Positions 50,188 through 58,429 of a DNA stretch of 64,000 bases are shown piece after piece (position 1 is the stretch's first letter; the number at the start of each line of letters is the position of its first letter). Source of the stretch: Pedobacter hiemivivus (lineage in GTDB: Bacteria; Bacteroidota; Bacteroidia; Sphingobacteriales; Sphingobacteriaceae); assembly GCF_004331685.1 (NCBI RefSeq), contig NZ_SJSM01000019.1:1-64000 (forward strand). The letters run 5' to 3'. Under the pieces are notes generated by a model that saw only the letters and a program-made list of their open reading frames with translations, ran no database searches and had not been told where the DNA came from. The translations under genes were made by a program, and so were the position numbers.

Positions 50188-51549
50188 TTAGCCAGAAATC
50201 GCGTTAATAATATCGTACTGGGTGATAATTTCAATTTTTCCTTGCTCATCTTCAACCAAAACCGCGCTATTCTCTTTATTTATCAAAGAAGAAATCCTAT
50301 CTATCGAAGTATTCAGGTCTACAAATGGAAATCCGGCCGACATGATTTGCTGAACAGGGGCAGATCTTAAGGACGGATTTTCCAACAAGGCTTTCAATAT
50401 GTCACTTTCAGCCAATTTCCCTATCACCATGCCCTTTTGGGTAACAGGTATTTGTGAGATCTTCAACGTACTCATGCTGTTAAATGCATCGTGAATCGAT
50501 TTCTCACAATCAATTGTAACGATCTCCGTATCTTCCTTCTTTGCAATAATAGAACGAGCTGTAAGCTTCTCATCTTTAAGGAAACCGCGTTCTCTTAACC
50601 AGTCTTCGTTGTACATTTTACCCATGTAGCGACTTCCATGATCATGAAATATCACAACAACCACATCTTCAGGTTTTAACTTATCTTTCAACTGCAACAA
50701 TCCGGCAATAGCAGAACCTGCGGAGTTACCTACAAAGATCCCCTCCTTACGCGCAATATCACGAGTCATCAAAGCCGCATCCTTATCCGTAACCTTTTCA
50801 AACAGGTCTATAATATCGAAATCAACGTTTTTAGGAAGGAAATCCTCACCAATGCCCTCAGTGATGTATGGATAAATCTCGTTTTTATCCATAATACCAG
50901 TCTCCTTATATTTCTTAAAAACTGATCCGTAAGTATCAATACCCCAAACTTTTATATTCGGATTCTGCTCCTTCAAATATTTTCCTGTTCCAGAAATAGT
51001 ACCACCAGTACCTACACCAACAACAAGATGTGTGATTTTTCCTTCAGTTTGTTTCCAAATCTCCGGTCCTGTCTGCTCGTAATGCGCCAATGAATTGTCT
51101 AGATTATCATACTGATTAGGTTTCCATGAGTTTGGAACTTCACGCTCCAAACGCGAAGATACCGAGTAATAAGACCGTGGATCTTCTGGCTCTACGTTAG
51201 TAGGACACACAATTACTTCAGCACCAAAAGCACGCAATGCATCTACTTTCTCTTTGGATTGCTTATCCGTAGTTGTAAAAATACATTTGTAGCCCTTAAT
51301 TATGGCCACCATAGCTAGTCCCATACCTGTATTTCCAGATGTTCCTTCTATAATTGTACCACCAGGTTTAAGCTTTCCATTCTTCTCAGCCTCTTCTATC
51401 ATCTTCAAAGCCATCCTGTCTTTTATAGAATTTCCAGGGTTGGTTGTTTCGATTTTAGCAAGTACTGTAGCGGAAATCTCTTTAGTAATGTTATTCAATT
51501 TTACCAGTGGCGTATTGCCAATGGTTTCTAAAATATTATTGTACCACAT
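50188..51549 (-). CDS. PLP-dependent cystathionine beta-synthase/cysteine synthase with CBS pair
   Basis: This 453-residue enzyme has a beta-synthase core with ETIGNTPLVKLNNI, the PLP lysine K43 in NPGNSIKDRMALK, GTSGNTGMGLAMVA and VGVGTGGTISGTGKYLK. A C-terminal pair of CBS domains starts near residue 330 (VTIDCEKSIHDAFNSM, then IMSAGFPFVD). The architecture fits cystathionine beta-synthase. Cysteine synthase is an alternative. Met16 of the longest frame (51549) is chosen because it starts the conserved MWYNNILETIG, and because a -7 box lies just upstream. It converges on murA. Confidence 0.9.
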   Translation of the reverse strand: MWYNNILETIGNTPLVKLNNITKEISATVLAKIETTNPGNSIKDRMALKMIEEAEKNGKLKPGGTIIEGTSGNTGMGLAMVAIIKGYKCIFTTTDKQSKEKVDALRAFGAEVIVCPTNVEPEDPRSYYSVSSRLEREVPNSWKPNQYDNLDNSLAHYEQTGPEIWKQTEGKITHLVVGVGTGGTISGTGKYLKEQNPNIKVWGIDTYGSVFKKYKETGIMDKNEIYPYITEGIGEDFLPKNVDFDIIDLFEKVTDKDAALMTRDIARKEGIFVGNSAGSAIAGLLQLKDKLKPEDVVVVIFHDHGSRYMGKMYNEDWLRERGFLKDEKLTARSIIAKKEDTEIVTIDCEKSIHDAFNSMSTLKISQIPVTQKGMVIGKLAESDILKALLENPSLRSAPVQQIMSAGFPFVDLNTSIDRISSLINKENSAVLVEDEQGKIEIITQYDIINAISG

Positions 51550-51553
51550 GATG

Positions 51554-51561
51554 CAAAAATA
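51554..51561 (-). promoter_or_regulatory. -7 box for the CBS-like gene
   Basis: The minus strand reads TATTTTTG, an exact TAnnTTTG match, with only four bases (CATC) between it and the ATG at 51549. The mRNA would be leaderless or nearly so. Confidence 0.5.
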
Positions 51562-51701
51562 CGTATTGAAGATTAGAATTTTACATATAAACAAACATTC
51601 AATATATAATATTACATTATTAAAATAAACAAAATAACATTTTAATCTAGTATTCCAATAGACTTACAAACCAACGTTAATAATGCAGAACAAAAAATAT
51701 G

Positions 51702-52793
51702 TTAATTCAGTTTATATACTTTACCTGGTAAAGAAATCAAAATCCCCTGCATTTCGAGGTTCAATAAGAGCATCGCCAGCTTACTCTGATTCACATTTAG
51801 ACAGATAGCCAATTCATCAATCCGCAAGGATGCATCTTTCAAAAGCAAGACGACCTTCTGCTCGTCTTTAGAGAGTTTTATAGGTAATTGCACCTGTATC
51901 CCTTCCTTTTCTGGCAATACATCATCCCAACCCAGGTAATAAACCAAGTCCTTTGCGTGATTGATTAAGGCTGCCCTATTGGTTTTTATTAGGAAGTTAC
52001 AGCCTTCGGAAAATGGATCGGTTGTTCGGCCCGGAAAGGCATATACATCTCTGTTATAAGAATTAGCAATATCTGCTGTAATCAAGGCCCCACCCTTTCC
52101 GGTAGCTTCTACCACAATCGTAGCATCGGAAAGCCCTGCAATGATGCGGTTTCTCTTGGGGAAATTCTCCTTATCTGGATTGGTATTTGGCAAAAACTCC
52201 GTCAACAAACCACCATTTAGGACCATTTTTCGAGCTAGCTGCTTATGCAAAGCAGGATAAATACGATCTAAACCATGTGCCATTACACCTACTGTAGGAA
52301 TGTTATGCACTAAGCTTTCCTTATGCGAGGCCACATCTATTCCATAAGCCAGTCCACTCACGATAATCACGTTATAGGGCGCCAGTGTTTCTGCTAGCTG
52401 CTGACACAGCTGCCTTCCATACGCGGTTGCCTTTCTTGTACCGACAACACTAATAATTCGAGGGTGATTTAAATCCGCACTACCTTTATAATACAGCAAA
52501 ATAGGTGCATCATGGCAGTTTTTTAATCGCTGAGGATAATCATCGTCTGCGTAAAAAAGTACTTTTATACGATGTTTTTTAATGAAAGCAATTTCCCTTT
52601 CAGCTTCAGATAGCGCATCGCTTTGCAAGATTAGGTTTGCAATAACCTCACCTATACCATTAATTTCTATCAATTGCTCCTTACTGGCTTTAAAGACAGC
52701 CTCGGCAGTACCAAAATGATCAAGTAATTTCTTAGCGTGTATATGCCCTACACTTTTAATTAGCGTGAGGGCAATTTTATGGATTAGACTCAT
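51702..52793 (-). CDS. dprA: DNA processing protein DprA
   Basis: The 363-residue protein has an N-terminal HhH/SAM-like region (VGHIHAKKLLDHFGTAEAV), the Rossmann-like DprA core with SVVGTRKATAYGRQ, VSGLAYGIDVASHKESL and FPKRNRIIAGLSDATIVVEA, and a C-terminal winged helix (LRIDELAICLNVNQSKLAMLLLNLEMQG). DprA loads RecA onto incoming single-stranded DNA during natural transformation. Length is typical. It lies 98 bases from rsmG on the same strand. No other competence gene is visible in the window. Confidence 0.94.
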   Translation of the reverse strand: MSLIHKIALTLIKSVGHIHAKKLLDHFGTAEAVFKASKEQLIEINGIGEVIANLILQSDALSEAEREIAFIKKHRIKVLFYADDDYPQRLKNCHDAPILLYYKGSADLNHPRIISVVGTRKATAYGRQLCQQLAETLAPYNVIIVSGLAYGIDVASHKESLVHNIPTVGVMAHGLDRIYPALHKQLARKMVLNGGLLTEFLPNTNPDKENFPKRNRIIAGLSDATIVVEATGKGGALITADIANSYNRDVYAFPGRTTDPFSEGCNFLIKTNRAALINHAKDLVYYLGWDDVLPEKEGIQVQLPIKLSKDEQKVVLLLKDASLRIDELAICLNVNQSKLAMLLLNLEMQGILISLPGKVYKLN

Positions 52794-52891
52794 GGGCTAA
52801 CTTATGCAATTAGCCCTAAAGCATCCACAATTTAGATCCTGTTTATTTTTAAAACAGGTATAAATTCATCAATGATATCAGAAAAAAGCGC

Positions 52892-53524
52892 TTACTGAGG
52901 GATATAAACCACATATTTAGTTTCAAAAAACTCTTCCTCAAAATAAGCCGAAAGTGGATATAGTTCAGCTTTTAATTTTGATTCAGCAATTTCCTCAGCT
53001 AAATCACCTCCCTTTAGGTAAAGAATCCCATTTTGAATGGAATTTTTAGACTCCTTATTAAATTTACCTTGTATCCATGGATAGAAATCAATAAGTCTCG
53101 TTACGGCTCTTGAAACCACAAAGTCGTACTTATCCACCACCTGCTCAGCCCTTAAATGGCTCGCTGTAACATTCTTTAAACCTAAAGACCAAGCTACCTC
53201 AGCAACAACCTTAATCTTCTTTCCAATAGAATCAACCAGGTGAAACTCCGTTTCCGGGAACAAAATAGCCAATGGAATTCCAGGAAAACCACCACCTGTA
53301 CCCACATCTAAAACCGTTTCCCCGGGTTTAAAAGTACAGAATTTAGCAATTCCTAATGAATGTAAAATATGGCGTTCGTAAAGTTCATCAATATCCTTCC
53401 TCGAAATCACATTGATTTGTGCATTCCAAAAGCTGTATAAATCATACAACTGATCAAACTGAGCAATCTGTTGATCAGTTAAGTCTTTAAAGTATTTCTG
53501 TATTAGCGTTGATTTCATTTCCAC
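52892..53524 (-). CDS. rsmG: 16S rRNA (guanine527-N7)-methyltransferase RsmG
   Basis: This 210-residue enzyme methylates 16S rRNA using SAM. The SAM-binding motif is VLDVGTGGGFPGIPLAILFP, preceded by NVISRKDIDELYERHILHSL and followed by VSRAVTRLIDFYPW, all characteristic of RsmG (GidB). The frame overlaps the end of the glycosyltransferase gene by 10 bases, indicating coupled expression. The first Met of MEMKST could be either of two ATGs. Confidence 0.94.
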   Translation of the reverse strand: MEMKSTLIQKYFKDLTDQQIAQFDQLYDLYSFWNAQINVISRKDIDELYERHILHSLGIAKFCTFKPGETVLDVGTGGGFPGIPLAILFPETEFHLVDSIGKKIKVVAEVAWSLGLKNVTASHLRAEQVVDKYDFVVSRAVTRLIDFYPWIQGKFNKESKNSIQNGILYLKGGDLAEEIAESKLKAELYPLSAYFEEEFFETKYVVYIPQ

Positions 53525-54660
53525 TGAACTTTTTTAACAAATATAGATAGAATGCCATTAAAGACTAAAAAAATGAATAATAGCATGTCTAAAATCGGGA
53601 ACCACCACCTTAAATCGGCATAATTTAGTCGCTTTAAAATTCGTGGATAAACAAAACATCTGATGATAATACTCAGTCCCAGCACCCCTAAGGCCGGATA
53701 AAGCGTTGCTTTAAAACACATCGATAACACTAAGGTAACATAAAATAAGAATTGTATGATAATCTGTGCTGACAAAATGAACTTATGCTTTGGCTTATAC
53801 AATTTACCTGCACCAAAATGACGTTTCTTTTGCTTCAAATAAGCCCCAAAGCTGATATTTGGCTCAGACCAAACCTGTGCATCCTTATGTATACATATAG
53901 CTGTATTGCCATCATGAGCATGCGCATTTACAAAAAGATCATCATCACCCGATGGAATGTGCATATGCGCTGCAAAACCTTTATTGTTAAAAAACAGTGA
54001 TTTTTTGTAAGCCATATTCCGTCCTACTCCCATATAAGGCATACCTTTTATAGCATACGATAGGTAATTTACAGCTGTAAAGAAGGTTTCAAAACGAATC
54101 AGGGCATTTAAAATCCCTCTTTTCTTTATATAAGGAGAATAGCCCAGGACAATTTCTACATCATCCTGATCGGGTTGCTGCATACCATATAACCATTTCG
54201 AAGAAGCAGGCATACAGTCTGCATCCGTAAAAACCAGCCATTCATGAGCAGCAGCTTTTATGCCCATTGTTACGGCAAACTTCTTACCAGCAATAAACTT
54301 ACTACCATCATTAACTGTTACAACTTTAAGGTGCTTGTATTCCTTTGCAAAGGCTTCAAGGATATCCTTTGTCCCATCCCAAGACCTGTCATTCACCACA
54401 ATAACCTCGAAATCAGGATAATCCTGTTCAAGCACTGTAGGTAAATATTTAACCAGATTCTCTGCCTCATTGCGGGCGCAGATCACCACACTTAAAGGTT
54501 TTTTACCGGTTTCAGGAATAGGTGCAACTTTTAAACGCGCCAACTTAAGGTGCACAAACAAGCTAAAATACAGCTGTATCAGAAAACAAAAAACTAAGAT
54601 GCCGAGCAGGCAATATGCTAAGCGCTCAGCTAAAGCGCCCTCTATAAAGGTTAATTCCAC
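53515..54660 (-). CDS. Family 2 glycosyltransferase with membrane helices
   Basis: The 381-residue protein has an N-terminal membrane helix (LAYCLLGILVFCFLIQLYFSL), a GT-A domain with VVICARNEAENLVKYLPTVL and VVNDRSWDGT, a DADCMPAS motif for nucleotide-sugar and metal binding, and SGDDDLFVNAHA with the catalytic-type Asp residues. C-terminal helices complete a typical membrane GT2. It probably builds a surface glycan or lipid-linked sugar. The sugar and acceptor are unknown. It is upstream of rsmG with overlap and divergent from tgt. Confidence 0.9.
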   Translation of the reverse strand: MELTFIEGALAERLAYCLLGILVFCFLIQLYFSLFVHLKLARLKVAPIPETGKKPLSVVICARNEAENLVKYLPTVLEQDYPDFEVIVVNDRSWDGTKDILEAFAKEYKHLKVVTVNDGSKFIAGKKFAVTMGIKAAAHEWLVFTDADCMPASSKWLYGMQQPDQDDVEIVLGYSPYIKKRGILNALIRFETFFTAVNYLSYAIKGMPYMGVGRNMAYKKSLFFNNKGFAAHMHIPSGDDDLFVNAHAHDGNTAICIHKDAQVWSEPNISFGAYLKQKKRHFGAGKLYKPKHKFILSAQIIIQFLFYVTLVLSMCFKATLYPALGVLGLSIIIRCFVYPRILKRLNYADLRWWFPILDMLLFIFLVFNGILSIFVKKVQWK

Positions 54661-54755
54661 GACGTAATTTTGATGCAGCCAAATTTCTGATTTTTAATCT
54701 GTAATGTTCCTTTATGTTGATAAAAAATTTAACCCATAAATAGCTTGTTTTTTGC

Positions 54756-54763
54756 TATTTTTG
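54756..54763 (+). promoter_or_regulatory. -7 box for tgt
   Basis: TATTTTTG matches TAnnTTTG exactly. It lies 73 bases before the preferred start at 54837 and 10 bases before the alternative at 54774, allowing a leader of about 65 bases for the downstream start. Confidence 0.5.
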
Positions 54764-54836
54764 CGCAGATTTTTTGAATGCATTAAAATCATCATTTATT
54801 ACGGGTGAGGCTCAAAAAAACAATAAACACATAAAG

Positions 54837-55967
54837 ATGAAATTTAATTTAGAAGCGAAAGATATACATTCGAAGGCAAGAGCAGGAACAGTTACTACAG
54901 ACCACGGCGACATACAAACGCCTATTTTTATGCCTGTGGGTACTGCTGGAACGGTTAAATCAATTAATCAGCAGCAGCTAGAGAATGACATCAATGCGCA
55001 AATCATCTTAGGCAATACCTACCATTTATATTTAAGACCGGGACTTGACATCATTGAAAAAGGCGGTGGTTTACATAAATTTATTGGCTGGGAAAGACCA
55101 ATTCTTACCGATAGTGGTGGCTATCAAGTGTATTCTTTAAGTAAAGTTCGTAAAATTAAAGAGGAAGGTGTAACGTTTCGCTCCCATATTGACGGATCAA
55201 AACACCTTTTTACACCAGAATACGCAATGGATATTCAACGTACTATTGGGGCCGACATCATTATGGCCTTTGATGAATGTACGCCATATCCATGTGATTA
55301 TAAATACGCAGCAAATTCTATCAACATGACGCACCGCTGGTTAAAGCGCTGCTGCAACCGTTTTGATACTACCGAACCAAAATACGGCTTCAATCAAACC
55401 CTGTTCCCTATCGTACAAGGTTCTGTATATAAAGACTTAAGGATGAAATCTGCAGAGTTTATCGCTTCAATGGACCGCGAAGGTAATGCCATTGGCGGAC
55501 TATCAGTAGGTGAACCTGCAGAAGAGATGTACGGTATGACTGAGGTAGTATGTAATATACTTCCAGAAGAAAAACCACGTTATTTAATGGGCGTTGGTAC
55601 ACCAATTAACATACTAGAGAACATTGCATTAGGTGTAGACATGTTTGATTGTGTAATGCCAACCAGAAATGCCAGAAATGGGATGCTATTTACAAAAAAT
55701 GGTATCATCAATATCGGTAATAAAAAGTGGGCTGATGACTTCTCTCCAATTGAAGCTGATAGTGACCTAATTGCCGATAAAGTATATTCTAAAGCCTATT
55801 TAAGGCACTTAATGCACTCAAAAGAGATGCTTGGTGCTCAAATAGCTACCTTACACAACCTGCATTTTTACCTATGGCTGGTTAAAACAGCCCGTGAGAA
55901 GATCATAAGCGGCGAATTTTACGCATGGAAAAACAAAATGGTTACTATCTTAGGTAATAAATTATAA
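54837..55967 (+). CDS. tgt: tRNA-guanine transglycosylase (queuosine synthesis)
   Basis: This 376-residue enzyme exchanges guanine 34 of tRNAs with GU(N) anticodons for the queuosine precursor. Catalytic motifs are LTDSGGYQVYSL (nucleophile-pair Asp), MAFDECTPYP, GGLSVGEP and CVMPTRNARNG. The usual C-terminal zinc site CxCxxC is missing: the three cysteine positions are S309, L311 and D314, while the His in TLHNLHFYL remains. Met22 of the longest frame is chosen because MKFNLEAKD begins the conserved domain. lptF/G follows with no gap. Confidence 0.93.
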   Translation: MKFNLEAKDIHSKARAGTVTTDHGDIQTPIFMPVGTAGTVKSINQQQLENDINAQIILGNTYHLYLRPGLDIIEKGGGLHKFIGWERPILTDSGGYQVYSLSKVRKIKEEGVTFRSHIDGSKHLFTPEYAMDIQRTIGADIIMAFDECTPYPCDYKYAANSINMTHRWLKRCCNRFDTTEPKYGFNQTLFPIVQGSVYKDLRMKSAEFIASMDREGNAIGGLSVGEPAEEMYGMTEVVCNILPEEKPRYLMGVGTPINILENIALGVDMFDCVMPTRNARNGMLFTKNGIINIGNKKWADDFSPIEADSDLIADKVYSKAYLRHLMHSKEMLGAQIATLHNLHFYLWLVKTAREKIISGEFYAWKNKMVTILGNKL

Positions 55968-57071
55968 ATGAACTTCATCAAAGACAGAATCAAAATTCTT
56001 GACTGGTACATCATCAGCAAATACCTGGGTACATTTCTATATACCCTAACCTTATTTGTTGTGATCATCGTTATTTTTGATTTATCTGAGAAACTGGACG
56101 ACTTTTTAAGCTCCAATCTTAGCTTCTGGCAGGTCATATCGCTGTATTATGCGGGTTCTATCCCATATTATGTCAATATGCTCTCACCACTGATCAACTT
56201 CATCGCTGTAATATTTTTCACAGCAAAGATGGCTGACCAGACCGAGATTGTACCCATTTTAAGCGGAGGAGTGAGCTTTAATCGCTTCCTAATGCCCTAT
56301 TTCGTATCGGCATTCATCATCTTTGCATTCAATCTAGCTTCCAATTTATACATCCTACCTTATACCAATCAGCTTAAAAACAGCTTTGAAAACACTTACG
56401 TAAAGAAAAACGATCCATCCAGTAAGAGTAATATCCACATGAAACTGGATAACAACACCTACATCTTCATGGACAATTTCGATAGCAAGAGTAAAACAGG
56501 CACTCGCTTCTCTCTGGATAACTTTAAAGGAGACGTGTTAACTAAGAAGCTGATTGCTGACGAAATCAAATGGGACTCTTTAAAACGCTCCTGGAAGCTA
56601 ACTAACTACTCTATACGATACATCAATGGGCTAAAAGAAACGTTTGTGAGCGGCGCATCTCTAACTAAAGACACAGTACTAGATATGCGTCCTGACGACT
56701 TCTCAGCTTATGATAACATCTTTGAAAACCTCACCAACAAAGAGCTTTCAGAGAAGATTAGAAAAGAGAAAATCAGAGGATCAGGGATATGGAACGACCT
56801 GTTATTTGAGCAATATAAACGCTATCTACACCCCCTATCAGCCTTTGTTTTGACCCTTATTGGTGTTGCATTATCCTCTAGAAAGGTACGTGGGGGCGTT
56901 GGACTACCACTCGGAATAGGAATAATACTAAGCTTTGGCTATATTGTATTTAACCAATTCGCAAAAATGTTTTCACTAAAAGGAGGCGTTCCGCCGCTCC
57001 TGGCAGTATTAATGCCCACCATATGCTTCGGTTTATTGGGCTATTATCTACTTCGAAAAGCACCAAAATAA
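55968..57071 (+). CDS. LptF/LptG-family permease
   Basis: The 367-residue protein belongs to the YjgP/YjgQ family that, with LptB, extracts lipopolysaccharide from the inner membrane. It has three N-terminal membrane helices (LGTFLYTLTLFVVIIVIF; YYAGSIPYYVNMLSPL; near FVSAFIIFAFNLASN), a periplasmic beta-jellyroll domain and three C-terminal helices (PLSAFVLTLIGVALSS onward). It starts directly after the tgt stop, and the EamA gene starts inside its stop codon (TAATG). Confidence 0.9.
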   Translation: MNFIKDRIKILDWYIISKYLGTFLYTLTLFVVIIVIFDLSEKLDDFLSSNLSFWQVISLYYAGSIPYYVNMLSPLINFIAVIFFTAKMADQTEIVPILSGGVSFNRFLMPYFVSAFIIFAFNLASNLYILPYTNQLKNSFENTYVKKNDPSSKSNIHMKLDNNTYIFMDNFDSKSKTGTRFSLDNFKGDVLTKKLIADEIKWDSLKRSWKLTNYSIRYINGLKETFVSGASLTKDTVLDMRPDDFSAYDNIFENLTNKELSEKIRKEKIRGSGIWNDLLFEQYKRYLHPLSAFVLTLIGVALSSRKVRGGVGLPLGIGIILSFGYIVFNQFAKMFSLKGGVPPLLAVLMPTICFGLLGYYLLRKAPK

Positions 57072-57961
57072 TGACAAAGCTACCTGTAACGCCCAACAAA
57101 AACCTGCTGATTTTACACTTCACAGTATTTATATGGGGCTTTACAGGCATCCTCGGCGCATTAATCTCCGTTAATGCTGTACAAATGGTATGGTATAGGG
57201 TTTTGATTGCCAGCATCTCTCTTTTCATTTACTTCAAACTGAGCAAAACAAGCCTTATAGTTACGAAAAAGCAGTTTTTACAGTTCTTTTTCACAGGAAG
57301 TATCGTTGCTCTCCACTGGATTCTTTTCTTCCATGCCATTAAGGTTTCAACCGTTTCCGTTACCCTTGTATGCCTCTCTTCCTTTACCCTTTTTACGGCC
57401 ATATTAGAGCCACTGATCAAGAAACAAAGGATGCAGGTAGCCGATATCATCATCGGATTAATCATCATCCTGGGCATTTATCTCATCTTTAAATTCGAAT
57501 CCAAGTATACAGAAGGGATCATTTTCGGCCTTTCTGCAGCCCTGGCCTCTAGCCTTTTTGGCACTATAAACTCTACGCTAGTACAAAAAAGCAATCCACT
57601 TGTCATCAGTTTTTATGAGATCATCGGGGCGTTTTTCTGGATCAGTTTGTACCGTGTATTCGACCAAAGCCTCTTCACAGAGCAGTTCGATTTAAGTGTC
57701 AACGATTGGATTTACCTCAGCTTATTGGGCACCATTTGCACAGCGCTTGCATACGTTGCAGGGGTCTCTGTGATGCGAACTATATCCGCTTTCAATGTCG
57801 CACTCATCACCAATCTTGAGCCCGTATATGGCATCCTTTTAGCCTTCCTTTTCTTTGGTACAAAAGAGACCATGTCGATCGGATTTTACCTTGGCGCCAT
57901 CATTATTTTAGGGGCAGTATTCTTGTACCCGGTTTACAGAAAATACAAAAATCAACACTAA
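57071..57961 (+). CDS. EamA/DMT-family transporter
   Basis: This 296-residue protein has about ten membrane helices arranged as two EamA repeats, with FTVFIWGFTGILGALISV in the first and LTNLEPVYGILLAFLFFG in the second, the usual DMT signature. Such proteins export or exchange small metabolites. The ligand is unknown. The ATG at 57071 is chosen over 57023, because it follows the LptF/G stop by a one-base overlap and gives a normal DMT length. It is cotranscribed with tgt and lptF/G. Confidence 0.88.
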   Translation: MTKLPVTPNKNLLILHFTVFIWGFTGILGALISVNAVQMVWYRVLIASISLFIYFKLSKTSLIVTKKQFLQFFFTGSIVALHWILFFHAIKVSTVSVTLVCLSSFTLFTAILEPLIKKQRMQVADIIIGLIIILGIYLIFKFESKYTEGIIFGLSAALASSLFGTINSTLVQKSNPLVISFYEIIGAFFWISLYRVFDQSLFTEQFDLSVNDWIYLSLLGTICTALAYVAGVSVMRTISAFNVALITNLEPVYGILLAFLFFGTKETMSIGFYLGAIIILGAVFLYPVYRKYKNQH

Positions 57962-58429
57962 ATCCTTCCGCCTTGCCCCATAGGGTAGGGGAGAAATACC
58001 GCCCTCAAAAGACAGCATTCCGACTCCTATAAAACGAATCAACAACACCTCAGAAAAGCAGCTATCACAGTCCATAAACCGATCGGTTTTAAGGCAGAAA
58101 TAGGTCTCATTTTCCCAGTTATTATAAGCCAAAAAAACGCGACTCTTGTATACATAATCAAAACATGCTGCGTAAATTTAATTTTATTTACCGGCTAAAT
58201 AGTGTACCTTAACCTCAGGTTTTTGCATCATATAAATGCAATAGCGAAAACACTACAAAACCTTTAAAAACAACAAAAATAACCAACAAAACCAGTCAAC
58301 AAGACAAAATAACGAAACAAATTAAAAACCTGATTACCAACAAACAAAACCAAATCATTTAAAATAAAACATAACATAAAATCAAGCTTAAAAATTTTAA
58401 AATACTAATTATTTTAGCAATAGCAAAAT
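57962..58429. other. 468-base A-rich, G-poor intergenic region
   Basis: The first 70 bases hold a C/G-rich stretch around CCCCATAGGGTAGGGG that could be a weak hairpin. A palindrome, AAACCGATCGGTTT, follows near 58076. From about 58250 to the start of the next gene the plus strand is strongly rich in A and C and nearly without G. A near-match to a -7 box (TATTTTAG) lies near 58410. No RNA family was recognised. Confidence 0.6.

Noticed and set aside
57908-58132. Minus-strand 74-codon frame after the EamA gene
   Set aside because: It overlaps the EamA end, has no recognisable domain and lies in a poorly conserved-looking gap.
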